Below are positions 15,377-24,153 of a DNA stretch of 31,108 nt, in pieces (within the stretch, counting starts at the first letter, position 1; the number at the start of each line of letters is the position of its first letter). This stretch comes from GCA-2746795 sp964643965 (lineage in GTDB: Bacteria; Chloroflexota; Anaerolineae; Promineifilales; Promineifilaceae): the NCBI GenBank assembly GCA_964643965.1, contig CAZXVH010000058.1, positions 1 to 31,108 on the forward strand, written 5' to 3'. The notes under the pieces were generated by a model. The model made no database searches, was not told the origin of the DNA, and worked only from the letters and a program-made list of their open reading frames with translations. Position numbers and translations under genes: made by a program.

Positions 15377-17581
15377 TTAACGCGGTATCTCACACGCATG
15401 GGCCGAGGGCAAATCTTTGGGCGCATTCTCAATCCCGGCAATTTTGGTGATCGACCAGTCATCTAAAAACCAGCCGTTGTTATCCATCTCAAAACGGTTG
15501 CGAAACGAGGCGTACAGGATGACCTGGGTGTAGACTGGCACCACAAAATCGAGATAGAGAGCGCCTCGTTTGCCCACGGGAACTGCTTCCCAATCTTTGT
15601 GATCGTACTGCGCCCCTTCGATACACAACTGCACCTCAGCCGCCAAAGGGTCGGTGGCGTACTCCTTTACCCCGCGCCGATATTGCACCACCGAATCGGC
15701 AAAATACTTTATGCCAAAGCGGTACGCGCCGGGGTCCAGGTCCATCACCTTAAACATGGAAAAATAAATGGGCGCGTCATCCTTAAATATCTTCATCGCC
15801 TGCTCACCCTCAAAAATGAAGAGGTCATGCTCCTCTGGCGGCAGCTCTTGTTTGCTCACAGGGCCGCTCTCCGGTTGCAAAAAAAAATCGCCGGTATGGG
15901 GATTGAGCGTATTGGGCTTATTATCGGCGCGGGCAAAAAACCAGCCGCCGGGAATGCGCACGTTGCCATGTGAGACGCCGGTGGGGTCCGTCCACACTTT
16001 GAAGGGCAGCTCAAATGAGGCGTTGGGCAGCACATTCGGGGCGGGCGGCAGGGTGGGGGTCGGGGTGGGCGTGGGCGTTTTGGCCGGGTCGGGATCATCG
16101 GCGTCGGGCAGGCCGTCGCCATCAGAATCAACGGCGTCGGGCTTGGTGCCCAGGTAAACTTCGGTGCCATCCAAGATGCGGTCGTCGTCGGTGTCGTCGT
16201 CTAACGGGTCGGCATAGGCGGGCGTTTCCGCGCCATCCAGCAGGCCGTCATTATCCGTGTCCGGATTTTGCGGATCTGTACCCAGGCGCAGTTCTACTTC
16301 ATTGCTCAACCCGTCGGCGTCGTCATCGCCCACCATCCAGGTGGCGGTAAGGGCCGCTTCCGCCACCATCCGGGTAGCAGTCGCCACCGTGGAGACGACG
16401 GTGGCGGTCGCCCGTTCATCTTCTGCCTGGCGGGTGGCAAATTTCATCGCCTCGGAAAAAGCGATAGAGCGCACATTTCTCACGGTAATGGCCCCAATGC
16501 CCACAAAACCGATGATAAACATGATGAGAAAGGCGGAGAGCCAGCGCGGTAAACGGGGCGAAACTTCTAACTGTCCCTGCTGCCCTTTGGCTTCGCCCAA
16601 GTCCGGCTTCACCTGGAACTCAAAAGGCAGCGTTTGTTTGCCGCCGGTAAAGGGGCGGTTGACCGGGCTGACGCGGAAGTTGATGCGCTCCTCTTTGCCG
16701 GCCGGAATGGTGAGGCGGCGGGTGAGTTTATCAAAGTGTACGGCGTCGCCGGGGTCTTTGCCCATGACGGTGAAGCGATCTTCTTCATTGCCGTTGTTGC
16801 GGATGCGCACCTGGCAATTGGCGCTGTTTTTAAGCTGGCGTGGACTAATGTCGGCGGCAAATTGATGCACTGGCTTGATGGTGACGCAGCCAAAGGCGTT
16901 GCCTTCCACCCGGCTGTCGGAGACGGAGCGCAGGATGAGGCGGAAGGGGTAGGTTTGGGCCAGCGCTGTTTGCGCCGGCGGCTGAATGGCGAAACGGAAG
17001 GCGGTTTCGCGGTCAGGCATGAGCTGCACGGTGTTGTCGGAAAATGTCACCCAGTCGGCCGGCAGCCCTTCAATTTCCAGAGAGAAATGATCCACGATGG
17101 CCGATTCGTTGGCCACGCGCACCTGTACGCTCTCCCGTGCGCCGGGAGCCACCAGGCTGGTGAGGGGTTCTAACTGGATGCTGCCCACATTGATGATCTC
17201 GCCTGGCGGCAGGTTGGAGCTGGGCGCTGGTTTTTGTTTTGGTGGGGGTGGCGGCGGGGGGTGGATGGCAACGGCCGTTTTCCACAGCAAGGTAAAGGGG
17301 CCAATGCGCAGCGGTTCACCGGGCGGCCAGGGATGAGGCGTGTGGGGCGTCAACTCCTGGCGGCCCACATAGCTGCCGTTGGTGCTGCCTAAATCCACCA
17401 CCTGCCAACCGTCGCCAACCGGTTCCAGCCGCGCATGTTGGGAAGAGACCGAGCCTTCGTCCAGGATGATGTCATTGCCTGGTTTGCGGCCGATGGTGAG
17501 CGGGGTGGGGGATAACGGCCGTTCCCGGCGGCTCTCCCCATTCCCTTCAATAATAAGCGTGTCTTGATCTTGTTGTGCCAT
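15377..17581 (-). CDS. FHA-Ig-Ig-TM-calcium repeat-jelly-roll surface protein
   Basis: The protein has about 734 residues from the ATG at 17581, 4 bases after the stop of the upstream gene; a GTG at 17593 is an alternative start. Near residues 25-90 it has an intact FHA domain (TIGRKPGND, SSQHARLE, VDLGSTNGSYV), expected to bind phosphothreonine. Two Ig/NEW3-like domains follow and then a membrane helix (LIMFIIGFVGIGAIT, about 375-395). Outside are three thrombospondin-type-3-like Asp repeats (DADGLSNE, DTDNDGLLDG, DSDGDGLPDADD), which usually bind calcium. A Thr/Pro linker and a C-terminal beta-sandwich starting NVLPNASFE come last, perhaps carbohydrate-binding. The FHA-Ig-Ig-TM order copies that of the pseudokinase protein. 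It is a likely membrane scaffold linking cytosolic phospho-signals to the wall. Confidence 0.9.
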   Translation of the reverse strand: MAQQDQDTLIIEGNGESRRERPLSPTPLTIGRKPGNDIILDEGSVSSQHARLEPVGDGWQVVDLGSTNGSYVGRQELTPHTPHPWPPGEPLRIGPFTLLWKTAVAIHPPPPPPPKQKPAPSSNLPPGEIINVGSIQLEPLTSLVAPGARESVQVRVANESAIVDHFSLEIEGLPADWVTFSDNTVQLMPDRETAFRFAIQPPAQTALAQTYPFRLILRSVSDSRVEGNAFGCVTIKPVHQFAADISPRQLKNSANCQVRIRNNGNEEDRFTVMGKDPGDAVHFDKLTRRLTIPAGKEERINFRVSPVNRPFTGGKQTLPFEFQVKPDLGEAKGQQGQLEVSPRLPRWLSAFLIMFIIGFVGIGAITVRNVRSIAFSEAMKFATRQAEDERATATVVSTVATATRMVAEAALTATWMVGDDDADGLSNEVELRLGTDPQNPDTDNDGLLDGAETPAYADPLDDDTDDDRILDGTEVYLGTKPDAVDSDGDGLPDADDPDPAKTPTPTPTPTLPPAPNVLPNASFELPFKVWTDPTGVSHGNVRIPGGWFFARADNKPNTLNPHTGDFFLQPESGPVSKQELPPEEHDLFIFEGEQAMKIFKDDAPIYFSMFKVMDLDPGAYRFGIKYFADSVVQYRRGVKEYATDPLAAEVQLCIEGAQYDHKDWEAVPVGKRGALYLDFVVPVYTQVILYASFRNRFEMDNNGWFLDDWSITKIAGIENAPKDLPSAHACEIPR

Positions 17582-17585
17582 AGCC

Positions 17586-18842
17586 TTAACCACCCAGTTT
17601 GCCGTAGATAAAACTCACGCCTTCTTCGCCGGGGAAAATGCGGGCGCTGGAAGGAGCGCCGGGATCCCGGAAATGGTTGTCCGTAAAAAACACCTTAAAC
17701 GAACCATCTCCTAAATCGACGACCCGCTCCACAAAGGAGACGTGTCCATAGGTGATGTTGGCATGGTGCGCCCCCGGCTGCCACACCATAACCGCTCCTT
17801 TCAGTGGAACCTCACCTACTTCGTAACCGGCCGCCAGCGCCTTTTCGCCCCACACTTTGGCGTCGCCGCTGATATCCCAGCCAAAATTGCGCCGCGAGGA
17901 AGCGTACCAGGTGCATTCCCCTTCCGGGAAATTCTGGTGCATCGGGCCGGGGCCATCTGCTTCGATCCCTTTTTCCATGACCAGTTGAATTTCGTTGCGC
18001 TCCTGGTGCAGCTCTTTCAGCCGGGTCAACTCTTCCGCGCTGAGGGAACTGTACGGCTTGGCTTCTAACGTCTTGATTTCTGCGTTCACTTCATCCAATT
18101 CGGCGAACCGGTTAGACCAACTGCCCTCGCTGTCCGCAGCAAGCGCTTCTGGGGCAACGGCCGTTTCCGTTTCTTCGCCCTTTTTGCCGCTGGTAGACTT
18201 GCCGCTGACGCCAGCCGCTGCGCCTACGGCCGCCGCGCCCGTTGTTGCTCCTGCCACAACAGCCTCCTCATCACCGGGAACATCAGGGCCTTCAGCCGAC
18301 GGCGTGGTGGGGGCGGAGGTTGACCCGCCTGGCGCTGGCGAACCAGCCGGCGCCGGAGAGCCGCCGGGAGATGGCGCCGGTTTATCCTCGGGGGATGGCG
18401 ATGAGGTTGGTTGGCCCGGATCCTCATGATCATCATCGTCGGAGCCAGGGTCGGGAGTAGGGTCGTCACCGGGACCGTCGCCTGGTCCCGGATCGGGCGG
18501 CGGCGGTTCAGGGATTGGGCCGGGCGCAGGGGGCGGCATGGGCACAGTACCTACGCCCTGGAAGTAGGCGGCGCTGTCCTGGTCTTGCGTTTCCCAATCA
18601 GCAATCTCCTGGTTGAGGCGGGCGGCTAAACTGTCGCCGTCGTAGGCCAGGCCGCGCAGATTGTTCAGCACGGAGAGCGCTTCGGAGATGAACAAATCAG
18701 CGGCCGGGCCATCCCAACCGGCGGCCAGGGCATCGACGGTGGCGGCGGCTACGTTGGCTTCTTCATGCACCGCCCCGGCTATTTCGCTTATTTTGCTGGC
18801 GACTTCGCGGGCCAGATCGGTTTCCATTCTTAAAACAGGCAT
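17586..18842 (-). CDS. WXG100-CHAP fusion, probable type VII secreted wall hydrolase
   Basis: The protein has 418 residues. The first 100 form a WXG100-like helical hairpin with the turn motif W43-D-G45. No signal peptide is present, as expected for type VII substrates. A long Pro/Gly/Asp/Ser-rich linker (about 100-215) and a short coiled coil (AELDEVNAEIKTLEAK, about 240-290) lead to a CHAP domain. Its catalytic Cys is in GECTWYAS near 308 and its His in YGHVSFVE near 366. CHAP domains are cysteine amidases or endopeptidases of peptidoglycan. It follows the EssC gene by 49 bases and its stop nearly touches the next start. It could be an antibacterial effector, but no immunity gene is evident. 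A housekeeping wall-opening enzyme for the secretion machine fits equally well. Confidence 0.92.
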   Translation of the reverse strand: MPVLRMETDLAREVASKISEIAGAVHEEANVAAATVDALAAGWDGPAADLFISEALSVLNNLRGLAYDGDSLAARLNQEIADWETQDQDSAAYFQGVGTVPMPPPAPGPIPEPPPPDPGPGDGPGDDPTPDPGSDDDDHEDPGQPTSSPSPEDKPAPSPGGSPAPAGSPAPGGSTSAPTTPSAEGPDVPGDEEAVVAGATTGAAAVGAAAGVSGKSTSGKKGEETETAVAPEALAADSEGSWSNRFAELDEVNAEIKTLEAKPYSSLSAEELTRLKELHQERNEIQLVMEKGIEADGPGPMHQNFPEGECTWYASSRRNFGWDISGDAKVWGEKALAAGYEVGEVPLKGAVMVWQPGAHHANITYGHVSFVERVVDLGDGSFKVFFTDNHFRDPGAPSSARIFPGEEGVSFIYGKLGG

Positions 18843-18891
18843 GGTTTCTCTCTTTTGCTCTGCAAATTGAGACGTGATTTGAAAAATCGCG

Positions 18892-21800
18892 CTACGGCTG
18901 CGGCGGGTAGCGGGCGGCGATGTCGGCGATGAGGCGTTGGATGTTGGCCTGGTACTGCTCAGGCGACAGCGCCTTATCGCCGGCCCGGGCGATTTGCACC
19001 ACCTGCACCTGGCTTTGATACGACCAGAAGCCGCGCCCTTTGCCCATTTGCGGCGCGTGGCGCTTCACCTCTTGCGGCCGGATGCGTCCCATGAGACTGA
19101 GGGTGTTGAGGTCGTTTTGATCCGCGGAGAAAGTGATGCCGCTGCCATACCGAACGGCCGTTTGCGCATATTTGATGGCATAGTTTTGTTTCAGTTGGTC
19201 GATGTTGTTGGCTGTGTCGGCCAAAAACACGTACAAATTACCGGCGCTGCTGGCCGCCACACATTGATCCAGCGCCTGGTTTAACTCCTCGCTGCGGCTG
19301 AAGCGCTTGAGGTCGTCAATGAGGATCAGGGTGCGTTTGGGCAATAAGGATATTAAATCATTTTTGGTGGTGACGGTTTGATCCAGGTCGGCGAGGTTTT
19401 TCTGGGCAGCGGCCCGTTCTTGCAGGTCGGTGTGCAGTCGAGCCAGCAATTCCTGCGCCTGGCTGAGGCTGCTGGCTAAACGCACGTGGGGCAGGCCACG
19501 CAGGAGTCGCAGTGGATGGCCCGGCTGCAAGGCAAAGACCAGGATGTCCATCTGCTGAGGCGGGATGTTAACGGCCGTGGCCAATGCCAGGCTCATGAGA
19601 AATTCAGTTTTGCCGCTTTGCGCCGGGCCGATAACCAGGTTGAACTGCTCCAGCAGGTTGAACTCAATCCAGATGGGATCCAGCCGTTGGTACGCTAATC
19701 CGAGAACGGCCGTTGGCTGTGCAAACGGTTTGGGCGGCAGGGGATGGCTTTGCCAGAGCGCTTCCAGTTCCAAATAAGCCGGTAGCCCTTGAATGGGGGG
19801 GAACGGCCGTTTACCCTCAGGCCATGTCCAACGATCCCGCAGTTCCGCCACCAGGGCCTGTATCTCCGCCGTCGCCTCTGGCGAAGGCAAGGCTAACCCC
19901 CTGGTGCGCAGAGGGGCGGCGATCTGGCATTCGATCACTTCCTGCTCTTCGGCCGTGTAACCGCGCCCCGGAATTTCCGGCAGCGGGTTGGCGCGTTGGC
20001 CCAAAATTTCCAGGGTATCGCTATTGTTTTTCACGCCCAACGCCAGCCGGTTGAGCATGTTTTGCTGGATTTTGGGATGCACGCTGCGCAGCGAGGCCAC
20101 GCTTAACACCAGGTGCAAATCCACCTGTTTGGCCGCCGAAGCCAGCCCTTCAATCTCACTCAAGCGGTCGGGATAATCGGCGATAAAGTCAGCAAAATCA
20201 TCGAAGAGTACCAGTAAGGCGGGCAAATTTAGCTGGGGGTGGGCCGCCCGCAGCGCCGCCATGTTGTCGGTGCGGTTGGCCCGCAGCAAGGCCACGCGGC
20301 GGGTGGTCTCTTCTTCCAGGAAGGCGAAGAGGCGCATTATGCGTTCCGCATCCGTGGGCGAAATCATCGCCTGGCAGTGGGGTAGTTCTTCAAACAGGGA
20401 GAGGACGGCGCTGCGGCTGACGAAGTAAAAGAGCAGATCGTCGGGCGGATGGGTGGCGGCCAGCCCCAGCACCAGACTGCGCAAAAAGAACGCTTTGCCG
20501 GAAGCGGTTGGCCCGGTCACGATGAAGTTGCCGTCTCGCTGCGTCAGGTCGATGAAAAACGGCCGTTGCAGCTGCTGCCGGGGTAAATCCAAAAGGCCCA
20601 CCGGAATCTTGAGCCGGTTGAGCGGGGCGATATGCGCCGGATCCGCCCCATTTTCTGACCACCGGCTGAATACCGGCTGTTCCCGGAGCAGCGTAAACAG
20701 CGGCATCTCTTCGGCGTCCGGCAGGCGGGGCAGGCAGATGATGCGCGGCGGCCCGTAATGCGCTTCACTGTACAGCCGGATATGCTCCACCAGCACTTCT
20801 GCCTCAGACAGCGCCACTTTGTTGGCCGCTTTCTGCGCTTCTGGTTTGGGCGCGTGATGACGATATAACAATTGACGACGGCCGTCAGGCAAAATGCGGT
20901 TGAGACTAAACTCGTCCAACAATTCCAGGTTGGCCGCCCCTTCCGGCGTAAACGGCGTGTCCGCCCGGGCCACCTGAAACATCTCAAAAATCAGATTATC
21001 GCCCACCTGCAAAAACGCCTGTCCGGCCCGCGTCAGCTTGCGGGCGGCGTCATCCCGGTTGAAAATAATGCGGCTGTCCTCCGTCGTTTGCACCTGCATA
21101 CTCATACGCACTTCAATATTTTGGCGCACGTCGCTAAAATCGGCCGCCTTTTGCGTACTCAAAATGAGGTGAATGCCCAGGGCGCGACCCTGGGCGGCAA
21201 TGTCCTTGTCCAGGGTCGTTTTAAAGGCGGGGTTGACTTGCAGCGCTTTGGCAAACTCGTCGATGACCACCACCAGATGGGGCATGACCTGCTCCGGCAG
21301 CGCCTTGTTGTATTCGTAGATGCTGGGAATCTGGCGGCCCAACGTTTGCGGCGTCTCATCCAGGATGCGCTTGCGCCGCCGCACTTCCCCTTCCAGCGCC
21401 AGGCGGAACCGTTCCACATAAGCGGCGTCTAAATCGGTGACAAAGCCGACGACGTGAGGCAGGTTCTTCAAGCGGGCCAGTTCCGACGCGCCCCCCTTGA
21501 AATCGGCCAGGACAAAATTGAGATGCGCCGGCGAGTTATTGGCCGCCAAACTGAGGACGGTGGATTGCAGGGTGACGCTTTTACCTTTGCCGGTGCCGCC
21601 GGCCAGCATGGCGTGATGCCCGTAGCCCCCTTTGCTGTCCTCGCGCAAAATCACCAGCTGCGGCTTGAGGTCTACATTGACGCCGATGGGGAAGGACATC
21701 ACTTTACGCGGATCGTATTGATGCCCGTACAATTGGGCCAAATCCACTTCGTTGGGTTGGGTGGCGCCCAGCAGTTCCACCAGGCGCACGTTGCTGGGCA

Positions 21801-23100
21801 GCGCTCCGCCGGCCGCGTTATAACTGGCCTCGGTGCGCAGGGGCGCCATGAGCCGCGCCAATTTTTCCAGGCGCTCTCGAGTGGTCAACTCGGCCTGACC
21901 TTGAATGAGTACCAGGTCTGCTTCACGGCCGCCGCGGAATTCAAAACGGCCGTCTTGCAAGTTAACCAGCCCCTTCACCTGGGGCGGCGGATGTTCCACA
22001 AAAATGGCGCAGGCTCGCAGCGGGTTGTAACCTGGTTCCGGCCGGTTGGAGAGCAGCATTTGGGCTAACTGATGTCGCCGCAGCCCCGGCGTTTGGTCAA
22101 AAATAACGACGGTATAGGGGTCTACCGCGCCATAGCTGAGGGCGCGTTGATTCTCTTCAAAGCGCTGCCGAATCTGTTTCGCCAGGGGAGAGAGGACCTC
22201 GTCGTCGGTCTCAGGGGAGAAGGAGAGGCGCAGGCCGCTGCCGTTCTCCTGAGACCGGATGACATTGGTGTGCGGCAGCCAGCGCAGCCAGCCCCAGGTC
22301 TGCATGGCGTCGCGGCGATGGCTGATGACGTATAGATGCAGCGCGTCCGGGCTGTGGTGGGTGACCAGGTGGGTGATGAGGGTAAAGGCCAGGTGCAGGG
22401 AGCCGTCTGGCTCGTAGCTTTTAACGCCGAGGCTGCCCAACTCATTGAGATTGACGACGAAGGGCACGTCGGGCACAGCGCTGAACTGGTTTTTGAGGCG
22501 CAAGGCTTCCGCGATGAGCGGCTCTTCACCGCCATCATCTTCGGGCGCTTTGATGGTGATGGTAGTGGGGTTCGAGCTGAGGCCCAGGCGTACTTGTAGG
22601 AAGCTCTCCTGTTCCGGCAGGCGACGCCACAACTGCTGGCTGCGCCATTCCACTTGTTTGCTCATGTCGGCGGCGCTGGGGTTTTCATGGCGCAGAATGG
22701 CTTGCTGCTGCTCCTGATAGGCTGCCAGTTTCTCTCCCACCTCGACCAGATAATGACGGTAGTCGGCTTCCCGTTCGGCCATCTCTGCTTCATGTTTCTT
22801 GCTGGCCCGCTTGTAGTTCCACACCTGGAGGCCAGCCATGGTGAACCCGACTGCCAGAATAGGCACAGCCATAACGGCCGTTCTGCCCGAGCCACTGTCA
22901 GATTGAAACAGGAAAATGACGAGGAAGTAGACCAGCCCCATCAGAATAGAGGGCAGCAAGTTGGTGATATTGGGTTTGGTGGGCGCTTTGGGCGCGGCCT
23001 TTGGCGCACGAATCTTCACCTCACCACGAGGCAAAGGTTCTCGTTTTTGCGCTTCAGGCCGCACCACAAAACGACCGGCGCCACTTTGTGATTTTGTCAC
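18892..23100 (-). CDS. essC: EssC/EccC-type FtsK/SpoIIIE ATPase of type VII secretion
   Basis: The protein has 1402 residues and is the motor of WXG100 secretion. Two membrane helices lie at about 50-66 and 74-93, followed by a coiled-coil stalk and a cytosolic region. Three tandem FtsK/SpoIIIE ATPase domains follow. D1 is near 500, with the intact Walker A GGTGKGKS and Walker B LVVVIDEF. D2 is near 865, with GPTASGKA, so the P-loop Ser/Thr is Ala; its Walker B is LLVLFDDF. D3 is near 1160, with GPAQSGKT and LILIDDL. Unlike Firmicutes EssC it has no N-terminal FHA domains; its N-terminus is a short basic Pro/Lys tail. GTG is the start, with AAAGGG 6 bases upstream. It lies 17 bases after the WXG100 gene. 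D1 is expected to be the catalytic domain and D2/D3 to bind substrate. Confidence 0.95.
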   Translation of the reverse strand: MTKSQSGAGRFVVRPEAQKREPLPRGEVKIRAPKAAPKAPTKPNITNLLPSILMGLVYFLVIFLFQSDSGSGRTAVMAVPILAVGFTMAGLQVWNYKRASKKHEAEMAEREADYRHYLVEVGEKLAAYQEQQQAILRHENPSAADMSKQVEWRSQQLWRRLPEQESFLQVRLGLSSNPTTITIKAPEDDGGEEPLIAEALRLKNQFSAVPDVPFVVNLNELGSLGVKSYEPDGSLHLAFTLITHLVTHHSPDALHLYVISHRRDAMQTWGWLRWLPHTNVIRSQENGSGLRLSFSPETDDEVLSPLAKQIRQRFEENQRALSYGAVDPYTVVIFDQTPGLRRHQLAQMLLSNRPEPGYNPLRACAIFVEHPPPQVKGLVNLQDGRFEFRGGREADLVLIQGQAELTTRERLEKLARLMAPLRTEASYNAAGGALPSNVRLVELLGATQPNEVDLAQLYGHQYDPRKVMSFPIGVNVDLKPQLVILREDSKGGYGHHAMLAGGTGKGKSVTLQSTVLSLAANNSPAHLNFVLADFKGGASELARLKNLPHVVGFVTDLDAAYVERFRLALEGEVRRRKRILDETPQTLGRQIPSIYEYNKALPEQVMPHLVVVIDEFAKALQVNPAFKTTLDKDIAAQGRALGIHLILSTQKAADFSDVRQNIEVRMSMQVQTTEDSRIIFNRDDAARKLTRAGQAFLQVGDNLIFEMFQVARADTPFTPEGAANLELLDEFSLNRILPDGRRQLLYRHHAPKPEAQKAANKVALSEAEVLVEHIRLYSEAHYGPPRIICLPRLPDAEEMPLFTLLREQPVFSRWSENGADPAHIAPLNRLKIPVGLLDLPRQQLQRPFFIDLTQRDGNFIVTGPTASGKAFFLRSLVLGLAATHPPDDLLFYFVSRSAVLSLFEELPHCQAMISPTDAERIMRLFAFLEEETTRRVALLRANRTDNMAALRAAHPQLNLPALLVLFDDFADFIADYPDRLSEIEGLASAAKQVDLHLVLSVASLRSVHPKIQQNMLNRLALGVKNNSDTLEILGQRANPLPEIPGRGYTAEEQEVIECQIAAPLRTRGLALPSPEATAEIQALVAELRDRWTWPEGKRPFPPIQGLPAYLELEALWQSHPLPPKPFAQPTAVLGLAYQRLDPIWIEFNLLEQFNLVIGPAQSGKTEFLMSLALATAVNIPPQQMDILVFALQPGHPLRLLRGLPHVRLASSLSQAQELLARLHTDLQERAAAQKNLADLDQTVTTKNDLISLLPKRTLILIDDLKRFSRSEELNQALDQCVAASSAGNLYVFLADTANNIDQLKQNYAIKYAQTAVRYGSGITFSADQNDLNTLSLMGRIRPQEVKRHAPQMGKGRGFWSYQSQVQVVQIARAGDKALSPEQYQANIQRLIADIAARYPPQP

Positions 23101-23117
23101 ACTGCACCCTTTGAAAA

Positions 23118-23393
23118 CTAAAAGTTAGCGGCCGTTGCTTCCCAATTGGAAATTTCTGTATTGAGGCGGCTTTGCAAATCAGAGAGAGCGCCCAGTTGGG
23201 AGCGTAGTTGGTTGCCCCACGCTTCCATTTCACCCTGGAAAACCACGGCGGAATTGCCCTGCCACTCAGAGCCAACCAACCCATTGACGCGATTGACGAG
23301 GGCAGTGACTTCTGCTTCTAAATTTTCACGGGTTGTCCCCAGGGCGGTGGCCGTTTCCCGGCCGGCGTCGGTGTTAAAATGTAAAGTTGTCAT
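23118..23393 (-). CDS. esxA: WXG100 family protein (EsxA-like)
   Basis: The protein has 91 residues, within the usual length of the family. It is helical throughout, with the turn motif W44-Q-G46 between two amphipathic helices (ATALGTTRENLEAEVTALVNRV and FQGEMEAWGNQLRSQLGALSDL segments). It has no signal peptide. The C-terminal YxxxD/E signal of mycobacterial partners is absent, as in many Firmicutes EsxA proteins that act as homodimers. AAGGAG lies 9 bases before the ATG. It is the first gene of the secretion operon and is expected to be the main secreted substrate and an activator of the ATPase. Only one WXG100 gene is seen, so a homodimer, or a pair with the WXG100-CHAP protein, is likely. 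Confidence 0.93.
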   Translation of the reverse strand: MTTLHFNTDAGRETATALGTTRENLEAEVTALVNRVNGLVGSEWQGNSAVVFQGEMEAWGNQLRSQLGALSDLQSRLNTEISNWEATAANF

Positions 23394-23471
23394 GTTTTTG
23401 TTCTCCTTGTTTATAATAGAACCATCATCGAATAACGATTTGACTTATGACGAACGACAAAAGAGGCTGCT
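23394..23471. promoter_or_regulatory. Divergent promoter region of the secretion operon
   Basis: This 78-bp gap separates the WXG100 operon (minus) from the YukD-FHA gene (plus). On the minus strand TATTAT lies about 28 bases before the ATG and could be a -10 box, but no convincing -35 box accompanies it. On the plus strand AGAGG precedes the ATG at 23472. The two transcripts must start within this short stretch, so they are probably co-regulated. Confidence 0.4.
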
Positions 23472-24104
23472 ATGGATCAAGTTGTAATTACCGTCAGGTA
23501 TAATCGGCAAGAAGCGGATGTGGAACTGCCGGTCAGTGTGCCCTTGTTTGTCCTGGCGCCTATGCTCTTGGACTCACTCTCCTGGCCGTATGAGGCGGAC
23601 AGCAGCGGCAAGAATTTTGTGGCGCGGATTGGCAGTTCCGGCGTTATTATCCGGCCCAATGAAACATTGGCGCAGTCGGATGTCATCGATGGCGAGATTT
23701 TGGAAATCTCCACGGTGGCTGGCGGCGGGGTGGACTTTGACGCCACCATGCTCGACATCGAACGGCCGAAATTCGGCGGTCAGCCCCATCTCAAATCTTT
23801 AGACAGCGAAGAACTGTTCCTCTGCCGGGGCAAATCGGTGCTGGTAGGGCGTTCGCCGGAGTGCCCGATCAATCTCTCACGGATGCCGCGGGCGGATGTG
23901 GTTTCGCGCCGCCATGCCAATATCATCCGCCGCGCCGATGGCTTCTGGCTGACGGACGAACACAGCTCCAACGGCACGTTTGTGGATGGTTTTGCTTTAG
24001 AGGCGGGGGCCAGCGTGCGCCTGCGTGAAGGCAGCCAGGTTCAATTTGGCAAGGGCGGGCCGATGTTTGTCTTCTATGCCGGTGTGGATCAGTCGGATTT
24101 GTAA
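23472..24104 (+). CDS. YukD/EsaB-like ubiquitin fold fused to an FHA domain
   Basis: The protein has 210 residues. Residues 1-82 have the beta-grasp pattern of YukD/EsaB (VVITVRYNRQEADVELP, then a helix LAPMLLDSL, then DVIDGEILEI). These small ubiquitin-like proteins belong to Firmicutes type VII systems, and a related domain begins EccD of mycobacteria. A linker with DFDATMLD (Thr92) leads to an FHA domain at about 115-200. All phosphothreonine-binding residues are intact there (GR at 126-127, SRRH at 145-148, NGT at 167-169). Thr92 is a plausible kinase target for intramolecular FHA binding, as in GarA/OdhI-type switches; this is an inference. The gene is divergent from the WXG100 operon and convergent with the kinase gene. 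Confidence 0.88.
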   Translation: MDQVVITVRYNRQEADVELPVSVPLFVLAPMLLDSLSWPYEADSSGKNFVARIGSSGVIIRPNETLAQSDVIDGEILEISTVAGGGVDFDATMLDIERPKFGGQPHLKSLDSEELFLCRGKSVLVGRSPECPINLSRMPRADVVSRRHANIIRRADGFWLTDEHSSNGTFVDGFALEAGASVRLREGSQVQFGKGGPMFVFYAGVDQSDL

Positions 24105-24115
24105 AGGTGCAGACG

Positions 24116-24148
24116 AGAAGTTTAACTTCTTTAAGAAGTTGAACTTCT
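24116..24148. repeat. 33-bp double palindrome, copy 1 (between convergent genes)
   Basis: Two 15-bp palindromes, AGAAGTT-T-AACTTCT (24116-24130) and AGAAGTT-G-AACTTCT (24134-24148), are separated by 3 bases. The halves also pair with each other, giving one 15-bp hairpin with a single mismatch. It sits in the 49-bp gap between the YukD-FHA and kinase stop codons, where a bidirectional terminator is expected. The same element recurs at 30726-30758. Confidence 0.75.
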
Positions 24149-24153
24149 GGTAG

